Notes: a model not told the origin generated them from the sequence alone. Shown: positions 11,886 through 23,330, numbered from the stretch's first letter. The stretch is DNA of 64,000 bases from Azadirachta indica (GCA_022749755.1 CM040442.1:11382457-11446456), one strand, 5' to 3'. Program-made: numbers and translations.

Positions 11886-12517
11886 ATGAGTGATATGTCG
11901 CGGTTTTAATCATTTGTTAGGAAGAGTTATCTTAGAAAAAAAAGGATGGCTCATTAGTGATTGATGACAAGACTGACATATTGGCACAATTTAGGGAAAG
12001 GTGTGAATAAAAACACAAGGCTACAAAGGGTGGGGAAGTTTATAAGCCTTTTAAGGTTCTTTAACACTTTTGATGGCAAAGATTTTTATAAGTGGGAAAG
12101 TAGGCTTTACGACTAAAGGTTTACTAAAGTTAATGGCCAGTTGTAACAATTACGTAAACTTTTAAATATAACAACAAAAAAATCTTCAGTCACAAGTTTA
12201 AGTGCACAAAGTTTTTCTATAAAGCAAATGAAAATGTAGAGGCTGTGGAAGAGGAAAAAGCTAAGAAAGGGCATAATGAAAAGGTTGAAAAGGAGCATCT
12301 GATCGATTTAGAATCTTTGGTATATGAGATGTGTTATTTTCGTTTCTCTTACCAACTTAATTTATTTTTTTTAATTCATGCAATATATATTTGTTTGTTG
12401 GTATTGTAGGCAAAAAGGGCATATACAAATAAAGGAAAAGTAGGTTCACAAGTACTACAAAATACAACAAAAAAGATGGTTTTTAAAACCTCTGTGAAAC
12501 ATGTAGATACCACACAT

Positions 12518-12815
12518 AAAACAATAGTTGAAATAAGCCAACCAACCCTTAAGAACATCTGCAAAAGTCTAGTCAATGCCAAGAAAAGTACAAAACCAAT
12601 TATATTAATGTGAAGAACGAGAAATGTAGGGATTATGCATATGAAAAGGGATCTAATGATGGAGATGTTTGCAAAGATATACAATCATTTATTATTAACT
12701 GATAAGGCTATTCCATATATATTAGAAGATGATATATATGGATAGAAGGTCATCTATATATGTCATCATCTAATATATATGAAATAGCCTTATTAACCAG
12801 CTGGTCGCACATTTT
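12518..12815 (+). repeat. 298-bp tandem duplication, copy 1
   Basis: Begins AAAACAATAGTTGAAATAAG and ends CTGGTCGCACATTTT. It is followed immediately by copy 2 with only a handful of substitutions (for example ATCTGCAAAAG versus ATCTACAAAAG). Each copy contains the full inner hairpin, which pairs TAAGGCTATTCCATATATAT with its complement. Confidence 0.92.
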
Positions 12816-13113
12816 AAAACAATAGTTGAAATAAGCCAACCAACCCTTAAGAACATCTACAAAAGTCTAGTCAATGCCAAGAAAAGTACAAAACCAATTA
12901 TATTGATGCGAAGAACGAGAAATGTAGGGATTATGCATATGAAAAGGGATCTAAAGATGGAGATGTTTGCAAAGATATACAATCATTTATTATTAACTGA
13001 TAAGGCTATTCCATATATATTAGAAGATGATATATATGGATAGAAGGTCATCTATATATGTCATCATCTAATATATATGAAATAGCCTTATTAACCAGCT
13101 GGTCGCACATTTT
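12816..13113 (+). repeat. 298-bp tandem duplication, copy 2
   Basis: Same length and sequence as 12518-12815 apart from a few substitutions, joined without spacer. The near identity indicates a much more recent event than the diverged palindrome arms around it. Confidence 0.92.
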
Positions 13114-13703
13114 GCAAACATCTCCATCTCTGGATCCCTTTTTATATGCATAATCTCTACATTTCTTATTCTCCACATTGGTATCACTTTTTTGCACTTT
13201 CATTGGCCTTTATTGGACTTTTATAGGTTTCTTTAGGCTTGATGGGCTTATTTGAGCTATTGTTTTATGTGTGGTATCTATGTGTTTCACAAGAGTTTCA
13301 AAACCTATTTTTCTATTATTTGCATCTTCCTTTTTTGCCTTCAATACTAACCACAAATTTATAATGAATTAATTAAAAAAATAAATGAGGTTGATATGAT
13401 AAACATACATATAAAACATATTATATATCAAAGATTCTAAATCGATCACATGCTCCTCCTCCTCAACCTTTTCATCATCCCCTCTCCTAGGTCTTTCTTC
13501 TTACTCGACCTTTATATTTTAGACTCCTTCACAAAACCTTTTGTGCACTTGAACTTGAGATTGAAGATTATTTCAATGTTGTTTTTAAATGTTTTCGAAA
13601 TTGTGCCAACATGTCATTAACTTTAGCACATCTTTGGTCATAAAAGCCTTCTTTTAGTAAAGTGCTTCTATTCACACTTTTCCACAATGATTATGCCAAT
13701 ATG

Positions 13704-14035
13704 TAGAGGTGGTAAACAGAGTAGGTTAGCCCTTGAAATTTAAGTCCAAGTGAGCTCACGTTCTAGGTCACCCAAGCTTGCACAATAATCGTGACCGGGT
13801 CAGATTGAGCCTGCTTTAAATTTTATGAGCCTGGCACAGCTCTTTAAACTTGGCCCACATGGGTCGTGATGGGCTTGTGCTTGGGCCAGCCCGTGGGTTG
13901 TGCCAAGCCTATGCTTGGGTTGAGACATGGGCCGTAGTTGGACTGGCTGGCGAGCCCTTTTCACTTGGTTAGGCCCTTGGTTCAGCTCGCCTATGGGCCC
14001 ATTTGACTTGGTCCACTAGGATTTTGTAAATAAAT
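13704..14035 (+). mobile_element. hAT-like transposon end and G+C-richer tract
   Basis: TAGAGGTGGTAAACAG at 13704-13719 resembles the common plant hAT terminus TAGAGGTGGCAAACGG. It is followed by about 300 bp rich in GGGCTTG, GGCCCA and GCCCGTGGG words, as often found inside hAT derivatives. It stands out from the very AT-rich flank. I could not find the opposite terminus or an 8-bp target duplication, so this is probably a truncated end. Confidence 0.45.
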
Positions 14036-16262
14036 AAAAAAATCCAACATTAGGCAGAATCAAACACATGAGACCAATAGACAATTAAATTACCACTGGC
14101 TAACATTTAGTTATTAAATTATATAAATGAATTATATTTAATGCTTAGTTAAGTATTCTAAAATTAGTATATTAAAAAACTAATTTTATAATATCCAAAT
14201 TTTATAACTATTATTATCATTAATAATATTCTAATTATAATTTTATTTTTAACAATAATTTAAAATAATTTTAAACTATTATATAGATATAAAATAACTT
14301 TATAATCTAAATTATTTTAGTTAAAAAATTACTCTATAAAATATCAAATTCTCCAAAATAAAGAATAGGTTGATCAAAATCTCAATATCACAAATTTAAT
14401 ACTAAAAGCTAATAAAATCATATAATAAAAAATTTTGTATATAATATTAATAATTATCTAAGTAATTTATATTTGTGAAAAATATTGTTACTTAAATCGA
14501 TAATGAGTGATTATGAGGAAAAGACAGAATGGTGGGGATTTAAAAATTACTCATGATTATTTTTAATTTAGGATTTAAAATTTACATAATAATTTAATTT
14601 TACATTGGTCTCTATTAAACTTAATATAAATTTTTAGAAAATATTAAATTCATTGAATTAAATAAATATTTAAAGTATTTAACAAAAATTAACTCTACAA
14701 TTGCAAAATTTTAATTTATTATTAAAAATATGTATCAACAATTTTTAATTTTTCATCAAATATCATAATATAAATGAAATTTATTATATTTTTGACTAAA
14801 AATATATTAATTTTTTATACGTGAAATCACTAATTCACATATCATCAAATAAACATAATAAAAATAAATATTTAATTTTTTCACAAAATAATTAATGAAA
14901 ATAAAATACTTGATAATAATAATCAATTGATAAAAATCATCAATTTAATAATCAACAATTATTATTTATAATCACAAATAAAATATAGTAATCTAATATT
15001 ATATCTAAAAATTAATTAAAAACAATAACTAATTACATTTAGATTATAACTTAACCAAAAGTTCTAAATATTTGTATTGATATATATAATATGATGTCAA
15101 TCATAATTAGTTATATGTATAAATATTATTTTATTAATAATCACAATTAGATTATAGTAATTTAATATTATTATAACCAATGAATCATTATAATCATATC
15201 AATACATAAATATTTTTGAAGTAAAATTTCTAAATCAAAGCAAATTTCAAATTCAAATTTTAATTTTAAATTTCAATATCAAATTTCAAAATTAAAACCA
15301 ATAACCATTTGAGTTTTTTGACCATTAAGTTAGGTTCTAGAGCACAAAAACAATGCAAATTATAAAATTATAATTTAATCAAGTAAGTCCTTCATAATTA
15401 TTTACACATTTTCAATTTAACCAATCTTACAATCTTTAAAATTTATTTTCTTAACAAAGAAATTTGCCAAAATAATAAAAAACTAACAAAATTAAATAAT
15501 TTTTAATAATTAGAACAATATATTTCGATAAAAAATTTACGTCAAAGAAAATAATCATTAATCAATTTGCTATTAAATAATTTTGTTACTTACTAAATAA
15601 AAATTTTCCTACAAAATTATCAAAAAATAAAAAACTCTAAGATTTATTTATTTTTCTATTTATGTAGGATTTAATTTCTATTAAATGCCTTAAATATGTA
15701 ATCAAGTCAAGAAATTTAATTCCTTAAATAAGTTTGGTGACACTTAAGATTTTGTCAATATAATATTTATTTTTGAGAACTTTATATTATATATATAATA
15801 TAATTTAGATTTAATTATCTATATATAATATAAATTATTGACTTAATGTTAAATAATAACAATTATGTATAAAAATTAAATATATTTTTAAAACATTTTA
15901 AAATTAATTTTTTAAAAAAATAATTATATTTCTAGTCGAATTTATTTTATTAAAATTTAAAAATTATAATATTAAAATATAATTGTTGTTCCCTCAAATA
16001 ATTATTGAGGAAATAACTGTAATAAAATTATATTTAAATCATGTTAGAATTAAAATTAAGCTTAAATTATTTAATTATTTTACATTAATAACAACAATTC
16101 AAAAATAAAATTTTTAATAATAAATTACATATGTACACTTTGTTAAATAAATTTTATTTACAACCTTTTATAACGAAGTATTGTTTGTGGTTGGTTTTTG
16201 GTTCTTTCAAGTCCTGGATTCGAGCTATGTTAACGACAATTAATTTTTTTACTGCCAATTAC
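14036..16262. other. Very AT-rich non-coding stretch
   Basis: About 2.2 kb dominated by A/T runs and TA steps, without an open frame of note, a recognisable transposon end or an RNA gene. Its composition resembles matrix-attachment-like or decayed repeat DNA, but no specific function can be supported. Confidence 0.5.
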
Positions 16263-16341
16263 AATTGCTAAAAATTAGAAACATTGTGCAAAAAATTTTC
16301 TAGCTGTTGGAAATTTATCCTTATAATTTTTTGCACTACAA
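16263..16341 (-). repeat. Right member of the ~80-bp inverted repeat pair
   Basis: Reverse complement of 11805-11885: AATTGCTAAAAATTAG through TTATAATTTTTTGCACTACAA. The string CACTACAA at 16334-16341 looks like a CACTA-family start, but the homology lies to its left rather than its right, so it does not define a CACTA 5' end by itself. Confidence 0.55.
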
Positions 16342-16800
16342 CATAACTATATGTTGAAATCCTTTATTTTTTAATTGGCGAGCTCTTTTTCAAGCAATGC
16401 TCTTGTTGGTCTTGTCTTCTGAAAAGTCTGTTTCTACACACTGCAAACAGTCAATATAAAAAATTCTCAAGCTTAAGCAAATAAATTTTTCTCCAAGTAA
16501 GGCATAACTAATGTTCTCAAAACCACACTAAATCCAAGGACAATAAAACACAAAGACACCATAAGAATGTAGATTCGAATACTGTTGTATAATTAGTAGA
16601 GTTCATTGTATAAATCTTGTTCAATAAAATAAACTGTTTACTTTACCATGTTATAATTAGATCAAATCTTAAAATAAATAAAAAACTAATTGAGGTACAG
16701 AAGAATAAACCTAATTATAATGACAACATGATAATATTTAATTACAAATACACCTCAGAAACCCGAAACTGGAGTTGTGACTTTTACTTCATTGTTGCGA
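16342..16800. other. Intergenic, no feature seen
   Basis: AT-rich sequence without a recognisable gene or repeat end. An open frame starting at 16617 runs on into the tandem repeat downstream and shows no protein family signature. Confidence 0.4.
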
Positions 16801-17012
16801 TACCCAGATGCCACCAAAGTAGCCTAAACCTAAGACTAGGAGCCAAGGCTTTCTCACTCCAACATCATGATGCCCAGATGCCATTAATACAGCCTAAACC
16901 CGAGGCTAGCCATTGCGGTTTTCACCTTAGCACTGCGGCTCCCAGATGCCACCAAAATACCTTAAACTCGAGATTGGAAATCTTGGCCTACACACTCCAA
17001 CACCGCAATGCT
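16800..17012 (+). repeat. Three imperfect ~70-bp tandem units
   Basis: CCCAGATGCCACCAAA..., CCCAGATGCCATTAAT... and CCCAGATGCCACCAAA... begin at about 16803, 16873 and 16941, each followed by a block like TAGCCTAAACC-(C/T)-GAG(A)CTAG and a block like CACTCCAACA(T/C)C. This G+C-richer island contrasts with the AT-rich flanks. It lies within a 153-codon open frame (16617-17078) that is probably fortuitous. Confidence 0.7.
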
Positions 17013-17769
17013 CACACGTACACAAATAAAGGGTCTTGTAAACATGCCAAAGTATTATGTATAGGGACTACACAATGATGTCATGAAAGAATCAGTATAA
17101 TATTGGTGCCTTATGTATTGTTGGTCAATTGCTACTTGTTATGTCGGCCCACTTGCTGGAAATCTTGGTGGGTGTCTTCTCTCATGTCTGCTTCTCTCTT
17201 AAGTCTCACCATTGCAGATCCCTAAGTTAAAGCCATCACAAAACTACTATGTTTCTATTAATTTGTTGATAAACTTATTACTGATAAACGTATTACCACT
17301 ACCAGTTCTCGTAGGCAATGTAGAAGAAAACTGTTGCATTATTAGTGGTAGTGAACCTCAATTACGGATCTCATAAACCACACACGACTTTACCTCCTTC
17401 TCACGTTGGCGATACGCGAGCTGTGACCAGCATCAGCCGTCATCAGTTGAGGTAACTTCGCCGTCTTGCTTGGTCACCTTGATTTTGGTTCTGATAATTT
17501 CACCTTTTCAAACATATCATCTTTTGTTCTATTAAATTATTTTACAAAAAATTTCTGCTTTTATTTTCTTGAAGCTTGTTTTAATCTTTGATTCTTAAAT
17601 CAACGAATGTGGGATTTCGTCAATCAAAATCTGAATTTTTAGCAATTTTTGTGAGGGTTCTTATCATTTTTAATTACTGTCATGTGCGATAAATAGCCTT
17701 AAAGAGAATTCGCCAATCCATGCAGTTAGATTCACGAAAGTGCTAAAGTTTTAGAAGTAATGTTAAATC
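17013..17769. other. Intergenic, no gene seen
   Basis: Contains a short C/G-richer patch (about 17385-17480) in otherwise AT-rich sequence. No open frame, splice-supported exon or repeat terminus could be supported. Confidence 0.4.
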
Positions 17770-18702
17770 ATTGAGAAAGAAAATACCAATTCAAGAGCAA
17801 GGATACAAAATAATTGAAATCTAAAAACAAGAGAGTCTATGAGATTGAGAAAATGGATATCGAATTCAATAATAAGAAAATTAGTTTGCATTTATATATA
17901 TATTTTGTCCATATAAAATAAAGCTAAATGAATTGACATAGTTAAGTATATCTGGCATATGTATATATTGTTTCTTTGTTAATGAAGCTTTTTCCTTTAG
18001 AGAAATAAAATAACATAAAATTTTACAGTTAAATAACCTTCGCTTTTAATTGTTAGTATCTACAATAATTGTTTTTTAAATCTTTTAGTGGCAACTTTTA
18101 TACAATTACCGTACCTTGTTTTGAAATTTAGCTTCTTGCTTTTTTTATTTATTCATAAATATTTATACTTTCAACAAAAATTATACATAATAAAAAATTA
18201 TTTAAATTTAGGATTTAGAATACAATAAGTGAAAGTTGTGTTCTAGTTCTAGGCGAGTCTTATTAGTAACTTTACTTTGTTTATTTATATCGGTTGTTCT
18301 TATGCATTAATTATATCATAGGTAATTTGGTAATTAAAATATGATTGTGTCCAAAGTATATTTTAAGGTGTAAATAGTCGACCCATCCTAATTTTTAATT
18401 TTTATAAGTAATCTAACAATATATAGTGAAAAGCATTGTATTTAGCTTTTGTCAATTGCATGCAATTTGATTAATTAAATTTATTGAAATTAGTAAAATA
18501 TGTTCTATTTCAATTGTTAATGGTTATTGATATAATGTATTTATTTTTGTCACATGACCTACAAATATACGTATAGAAAAGGCATTCTCAATAGAAAACT
18601 TACATATTAGGAAAGTTGGTGGAGATAGGATCATCGACAAATAAATAATTATACATCCATAATTAATCATGATTCATTGTTTGTTTTAATTAGACATTAA
18701 GG

Positions 18703-19770
18703 ATGAATAGAATTTGGATTTCATTATCAATTAAGTGCTCGTTTGGTTTGCCTTTTTCATTAGGTAAAAGAGTTTTTTTAATGATAAAAACCCTTTTTCA
18801 AATTTTTAGACGTCATTTTATTGTCACCAGAAAAAGGGTTTTAGCAATTGAAAAAGTTATCTTCTTTCTATTAGAAGAAGTCCAAAATTAAGAATTTTAG
18901 CAGTAGAGTTTCTTTCACATTTTTAAAAAACAGATTGTCTAAAATACCTTTATTTTATTTTAAAAAATTTACGTTATTTCTTTAAAATATAATATCAAAC
19001 ATTTGTCTATTAAAGTAATTATTTAAATTTTCTTAAAAATTATTTATAACAATTAAATGACTAATAAATTTTTGTTAAAATCTCTATAGGTAAAAGGTCT
19101 ACTCTAAAAGGCTCTATTTAAAAAGTTATACTAAATGAATCCTACGTTGTGTAAGCAGTATAGGGATGATGTCAAGTCCTTCATCAACATTGTGAAGAGT
19201 CATGTTGATAGTAAAAATAAGAACAATGATTATGAGGAGGAAGATCAATGTTTAGAAATGTTGCATGATATACGTGGGACAATATACATGCACACTAACA
19301 CAAGTTTAAGGGAATCAAATGATGTTGCAAGACAAATATTACTCATGTATTTGAATCATTATTAGGTACTACTAAACAAGAAGTATATTGTGGATGTAAT
19401 AAATTCTTGGCTTTAACTTTCATTGTAAAGTTGACACAACGTTAAAATACTTAATCATTGGAGCAATAAGTCATTTGGTATGTTATTGCAATTTTTTAGG
19501 GATTTTCTTCCTGATAAATCAAATATTCTAGCTTCATATTATGAGGCTACCAAAATCTTACGTGATGTAGGATTGGGGTATGAATCTATTCATGCATGTA
19601 AGTATGATTGTGTATTATTTTGGAAAGATTATGCTAGTATTGATAAATGTACGATTTTTTATGAGCATAGATGTAAACCTGATAATGGGAAAGGTAGAAA
19701 GATCCCATATAAGGTATTATAGTATTTTCCATTAAAACGTAGACTTGGACTTCCCAAATGGATTGAAACC
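18703..19770 (+). pseudogene. CACTA (En/Spm) TNP2 transposase, N-terminal part
   Basis: Start of a TNP2-type transposase. ATG at 18703 begins MNRIWISLS, is interrupted by the MITE at 18735-19142, and resumes as LCKQYRDDVKSFINIVKSHV, the N-terminal transposase-associated domain. The Cys-containing half of that domain is deleted here but visible in the inverted copy. After stops, 19480-19722 reads TNP2 proper: ASYYEATKILRDVGLGYESI, ACKYDCVLFWKDY, CKPDNGKGRKIPYKVL, then YFPLKRRLGLPKWI. The reading is lost at the palindrome junction; the rest of the gene continues at 21380. Confidence 0.87.
18735..19142. mobile_element. PIF/Harbinger (Tourist)-like MITE in the left CACTA arm
   Basis: 408-bp AT-rich insertion starting GTGCTCGTTTGGTTTGCC and ending with the complement of GGATTCATTTAGTATAAC; the termini are imperfect inverted repeats. 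It is flanked by TAA (18732-18734) and TAC (19143-19145). The inverted sister arm has the empty site, CATTGTCAAATAAGTTGTGT on the complement of about 20352-20370, with a single TAA. That proves insertion with a 3-bp TAA target duplication, as in PIF/Harbinger MITEs. The 62-codon open frame inside is not a gene. Confidence 0.85.
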
Positions 19771-19773
19771 ATC

Positions 19774-20387
19774 ACGTGACATTTCCTTAGCCTTATAATA
19801 TGAAGCTGGAATATTTGATCCTCCGATAAGAAAATCCCTGAGAAATTGCAATAACATATCAAATGACTTATTGCTTCTATTATTGAGTAGTTTAATGTGT
19901 GTCAACTTATGATGGAAGTTGAAACTGAGAATTTATTACAATTAGGATATGCTTCTTGTTGAGCAACACTAAATAATGATTCAAAGACACTAATATTTGT
20001 ACTCCCAACATTATTTGATTCCCTTAAACTTGTGTTAGTATGTATGTAAAGTTGCCCCATATATATCATTCAACATTTCTAAACATTCATCATCCTCCTT
20101 AAAATCATTGCTCATATTATTTGCATCCTCATTCATACTAGCATTACTAATTTCAATTTGGTTTCCATCATAAATCCATCATTTTTAACTCCTAGAAAAT
20201 CCATGTAAGAACAAATGTTGATGGATAATTTCTAAATTAAGGTTCGAGTATTTTGGCAATTTCGACATGGATAACGTGTCTAATTTTCACTATCAACATG
20301 AGTCTTTGCAATGTTAATGAAGGACTTAACACTGTCTTTATCCTCCTTACACAACTTATTTGACAATGAGTTCCAATTTCTATCCAT
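19774..20387 (-). pseudogene. CACTA transposase N-terminal part, inverted copy
   Basis: Minus-strand copy beginning with ATG at 20387: MDRNWNSLSNKLCKEDKDSV, then a stop, then YPCRNCQNTRT and a further stop. This is the transposase-associated domain with its CxxC pattern, which the left copy has lost. The region nearer 19860 reads through the beginning of TNP2 (complement of TATGAAGCTGG and GAGAAATTGCAATAACATATC). Stops make it non-functional. It is embedded in, and points against, the + strand gene. Confidence 0.8.
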
Positions 20388-21379
20388 CCCTGATGTCTTG
20401 TTAAAACAAACAATTAATCATGATTAGTTATGGATGAATAAATATTTATTTATGGATGATCCTATCTCTACCAACTTCCCTAATATAGAAGTTGTCTTAT
20501 TCCATTAAAAATGCATTTTCTATATGTATATTCATAGGTCACGTGACAAAAATAAATGTATTATATCAATAACTATTAACAATTGAAATAAAATAGCTAA
20601 AGACTTATTATAGTAATTCCAATAAATCTAATCAATTAAATTGCTTGCAATTGCGAAAGCTAAATATAATGCTTTTAACTATATTGTTAAATTACTTCTA
20701 AGAATTAAAAATTGGGGTGGGTCAACTATTTGCACCTTAAAATTTACTTTAGACACAATCATATTTTAATAAAAAAAGTTATTATAAAATTATCTATGAT
20801 ATAATGGATGCTTAAGAACAATTAATATAAATAAATACAATGAAGTTACTAATAACACTCACTTAAAACTAGAACATAACTTTCAATTATTATATTCTAA
20901 ATCCTAAAAATATTTTTTTATTATATATGCTTTTTGTTTAAAGTATCAAATTTTTATAAAATAACTAAAAAAGGTAGGATTTCGAATTGAAAAACAAGAT
21001 ACGGTAATTGTATAAAAGGTTCCATTGAAAGATTGAAAAAATGGTTATTGTTATACTAACAATTAAAGGCGAAGGTGACTTAAGAGTAAAACTTTATATT
21101 ATTTTATTTGTCTAGAGGAAAGAGCTTCATTAACAAAGAAACAATATATAAAACATGTCAGATACTATGTCAATTCATTTAGCGTTATTTTTATATGGAC
21201 AATATATATATATCTAAAAAATAAATGCAAGCTAATTTTCTTATTATTGAATTATATATCCATTTTCTCATTATCATAGATTCTTTTGTCTTTAGATTTT
21301 AGTTATTTTGTATCCTCGCTCTTGAATTGAGAAATGATTCATGAAAGATTCTTTCTTGATGACATTACTGCTTATTCCT

Positions 21380-22260
21380 GGCCCAGAAGCACCAAGTAGG
21401 GATATTAATGTGTATTTATGACCATTGATCAATCAATTGAAAGAGCTGTAGATTGATGATGGTATAGATATATATGATATATCTAAACAAGAAACCTTTC
21501 GTTACATGCATGTGTTATGTGGCAGTGAACGACTTTCTTGCATATGAAAACTTGTTTGGTTGGAATATCAAGAGTTATAAGGTATGTCAAGTTTGTAATA
21601 GGAATACGTCTTCTAGACGTTTAACTAACAAAATATGTAGTATGGGTTACCATTGATTCCTACCAATAAATCATTGTTGGCATAAAAGTAAACAATTTGA
21701 TGGGAAATGAGAAGAAAAAGTGCTCTAAAGGTGTTGTCTAGGTTTGGTAGACATGTTAATTTTAGGAAAAATCCAAATTGTGTTGATTGAAAAAGAAAAT
21801 GTTCTCATGGAGAGATGAAGTTGGCCAAAAAAAATATTTTTTTATTTAGGATATTGGTCTTCTTTAAAAACGTCATAATCTTGATGTAATGCATATAGAG
21901 AAGAACATATGTGATAGCATTGTGGGGACATTGTTGAGTATCATTGGAAAAAAATAAAGACACTTCTAAGGCTTGATTAGATTTGACAAACATGAAAATC
22001 AAGAAAAATCCAAACATGAAAATAAAGACATTCAGTGGTTTGTATTGGAAGAAGATTTAGATAATAGACAATTTCATTGAGATGATGTGAATCTCGATGT
22101 AATCGATCATCGTGCAACACGAAATGAAGGATTAATAATTGAAGACTGACATTTGTGATGATGGGGAAGAAGACAAAACATAGGGTTTATTGTAGTGATA
22201 ATGAAGAAATTGCACCAGCAAATGATGATAGTGATGTTGATTAATCATAGATACAACGTA
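21380..22260 (+). pseudogene. CACTA TNP2 transposase, central/C-terminal part
   Basis: Continuation of the + strand transposase after the inverted block. Translation gives LLIPGPEAPSRDINVYL, a stop, PLINQLKEL, stop, DDGIDIYDISKQETF, then CQVCNRNTSSRRLTNKICSM, later HNLDVMHIEKNICDSIVGTL. These are the TNP2 landmarks in the correct order: IPGP box, PLI-ELK-LW, CPxC, MGH and the DVMHIEKN box. About 130 residues expected between the RLGL and IPGP motifs are missing, replaced by the palindrome arm. Several stops and frame changes are present. The Asp/Glu-rich stretch to about 22260 is probably its tail. Confidence 0.87.
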
Positions 22261-22440
22261 GATGGTAACACTTATTTTTTGGTACATATTGTAATAAAAC
22301 AAATGATTTTTTACTTATACTCCTATTTTCATTATTGTTACAAAATTTATGTTGCTGATTTTGTCATTGTTTCAATTTTCTATTATGTAGGATGTGAAGG
22401 ATGATATATTACCTACATTAACTCATAAAAACCTCTAGTA
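22261..22440. other. Intergenic after the CACTA remnant
   Basis: AT-rich, no feature recognised. I could not place a CACTA 3' terminus with confidence. Confidence 0.3.
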
Positions 22441-23330
22441 AAGATGTATGCTTTGCTTCCAAGTCTGGCTTGCACTGCTCTTGCAAAGGTTTGCTTCATA
22501 GATTTTAAAATAATACATGTATCTATGTAACTTTTTACCATGCTTCTAGAATTCAAGCAAGAGAGATCAAATTTCTAGGAGACGTATCCACAGGCATCTT
22601 TATGGATATCGTGTGCTGGCAGGAGAACTCCAAATCTAGGTAACTACGAGTTCTTGGCTAAATGCTTAATATAGGTTCCATTAAGCAGGGTGTATTCCTT
22701 AGGCTGTGTTTCACGCTTTTTTATCTTAGGTTATGTATGTTTGGCTTGCTGGTGCTGCTGTGTCTTGTAGAACACTACCTGCTGACGCTGGTTTAATGCT
22801 TTTGGTGCGATGGATAATTGTTTGACATGTTTTTTTTGGATGAGGCATGTTGGATTGCTAGTAGTCTGCTTCTGCAAGTTGAATTGCTGGCTTGTAACTT
22901 CAAAGAGGTTATGCAAGTCAAGTTACAGGTTTTCTGGTTTGTTATTTTTGGCAAGATGGTTGCATGTCTAGCTGGCTATTCTGGGGTAGACATGCAGGCA
23001 TCAGATTGTTCTTTTTTTTTTTTTTAATAGTACCGGTTGCATTGGTGTGTTAGGCATCCTGGATGAAGGTTTTTTGTTAGTGGACTCTGCTTGTTGGCTT
23101 GATAGGTTCTGCCTGCTGGGAAGATTGCTGGAATTGATATTTGTTCCGTTTGATTTAATTGTTTTGTCCTGTCTTCCTTGCTGTGAGTCTGTGACTAGGT
23201 TGCAGTTTTCTCATTCGTATTCATGTTTTCATGATTTTTTGGGCCTTTTTGTGCTCCACATTCTTTGTACCTTTTCTTTTTATTCAATATTATTGCTGTA
23301 GGTAACTGCCTGGAATTTATTTTAAAAAAA
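22441..23330 (+). repeat. TGCTG-rich interspersed repeat, copy A
   Basis: Enriched for TGCTGG, GCTTGCTGG and CTGCTTGTTGG words, ending with TTTTGGGCCTTTTTGTGCTC...TTTGTACC...TTCAATATTATTGC, a tail similar to plant LINE 3' ends. Related sequence occurs at 25765-26340 (same strand) and, inverted as CAGCA-rich DNA, at 42.4-43.3 and 46.25-46.91 kb. Short open frames here have Leu/Cys-rich translations typical of T/G-rich DNA and no family signature. Confidence 0.5.

Larger units (their letters stand above)
11940..13702. repeat. Palindrome P2 with decayed unidentified coding sequence
   Basis: Left arm from about 11968 and right arm ending about 13702 are diverged reverse complements. Matches include GACATATTGGCAC (11972) against the complement of GCCAATATGTAG (13695), the AAATGTAGGGATTATGCATA block against its complement near 13155, and CCACACATAAAACAATAGTT against its complement near 13255. 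The inner stem is a near-perfect AT-rich hairpin centred near 13036. The + strand of the left arm has a Lys/Glu-rich open stretch (about 12200-12300) of no recognisable family, mirrored on the minus strand of the right arm. Confidence 0.75.
17770..21345. repeat. Palindrome P3: CACTA 5' half inverted on itself
   Basis: Left arm about 17770-19568, right arm about 19774-21345, loop about 19569-19773. Clear pairs are CCAATTCAAGAGCAAGGATAC (17788) with GTATCCTCGCTCTTGAATTG (21310), TTCTTTGTTAATGAAGCTTT with its complement near 21130, and the transposase start regions at 18703 and 20387. Divergence is moderate. The left arm alone carries a 408-bp MITE. Confidence 0.85.

Noticed and set aside
14036..16262. 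AT-rich tract as centromeric satellite or replication origin
   Set aside because: No tandem periodicity or defined motif; base composition alone does not support it.
16617..17078. 153-codon open frame as a gene
   Set aside because: It covers a tandem DNA repeat and AT-rich flank, with no recognisable domain and repeats not in a conserved frame.
16334..22197. CACTACAA at 16334 and TGTAGTG at 22191-22197 as the two ends of the CACTA element
   Set aside because: The first belongs to an inverted repeat whose homology lies on the other side, the second is within TNP2-like coding sequence, and no 3-bp target duplication or subterminal repeats support them.
22818..23301. Leu/Cys-rich open frames as small membrane proteins
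   Set aside because: The hydrophobic translation is what T/G-rich repeat DNA gives by chance; the same occurs on either strand of the CAGCA islands (46216-46547).
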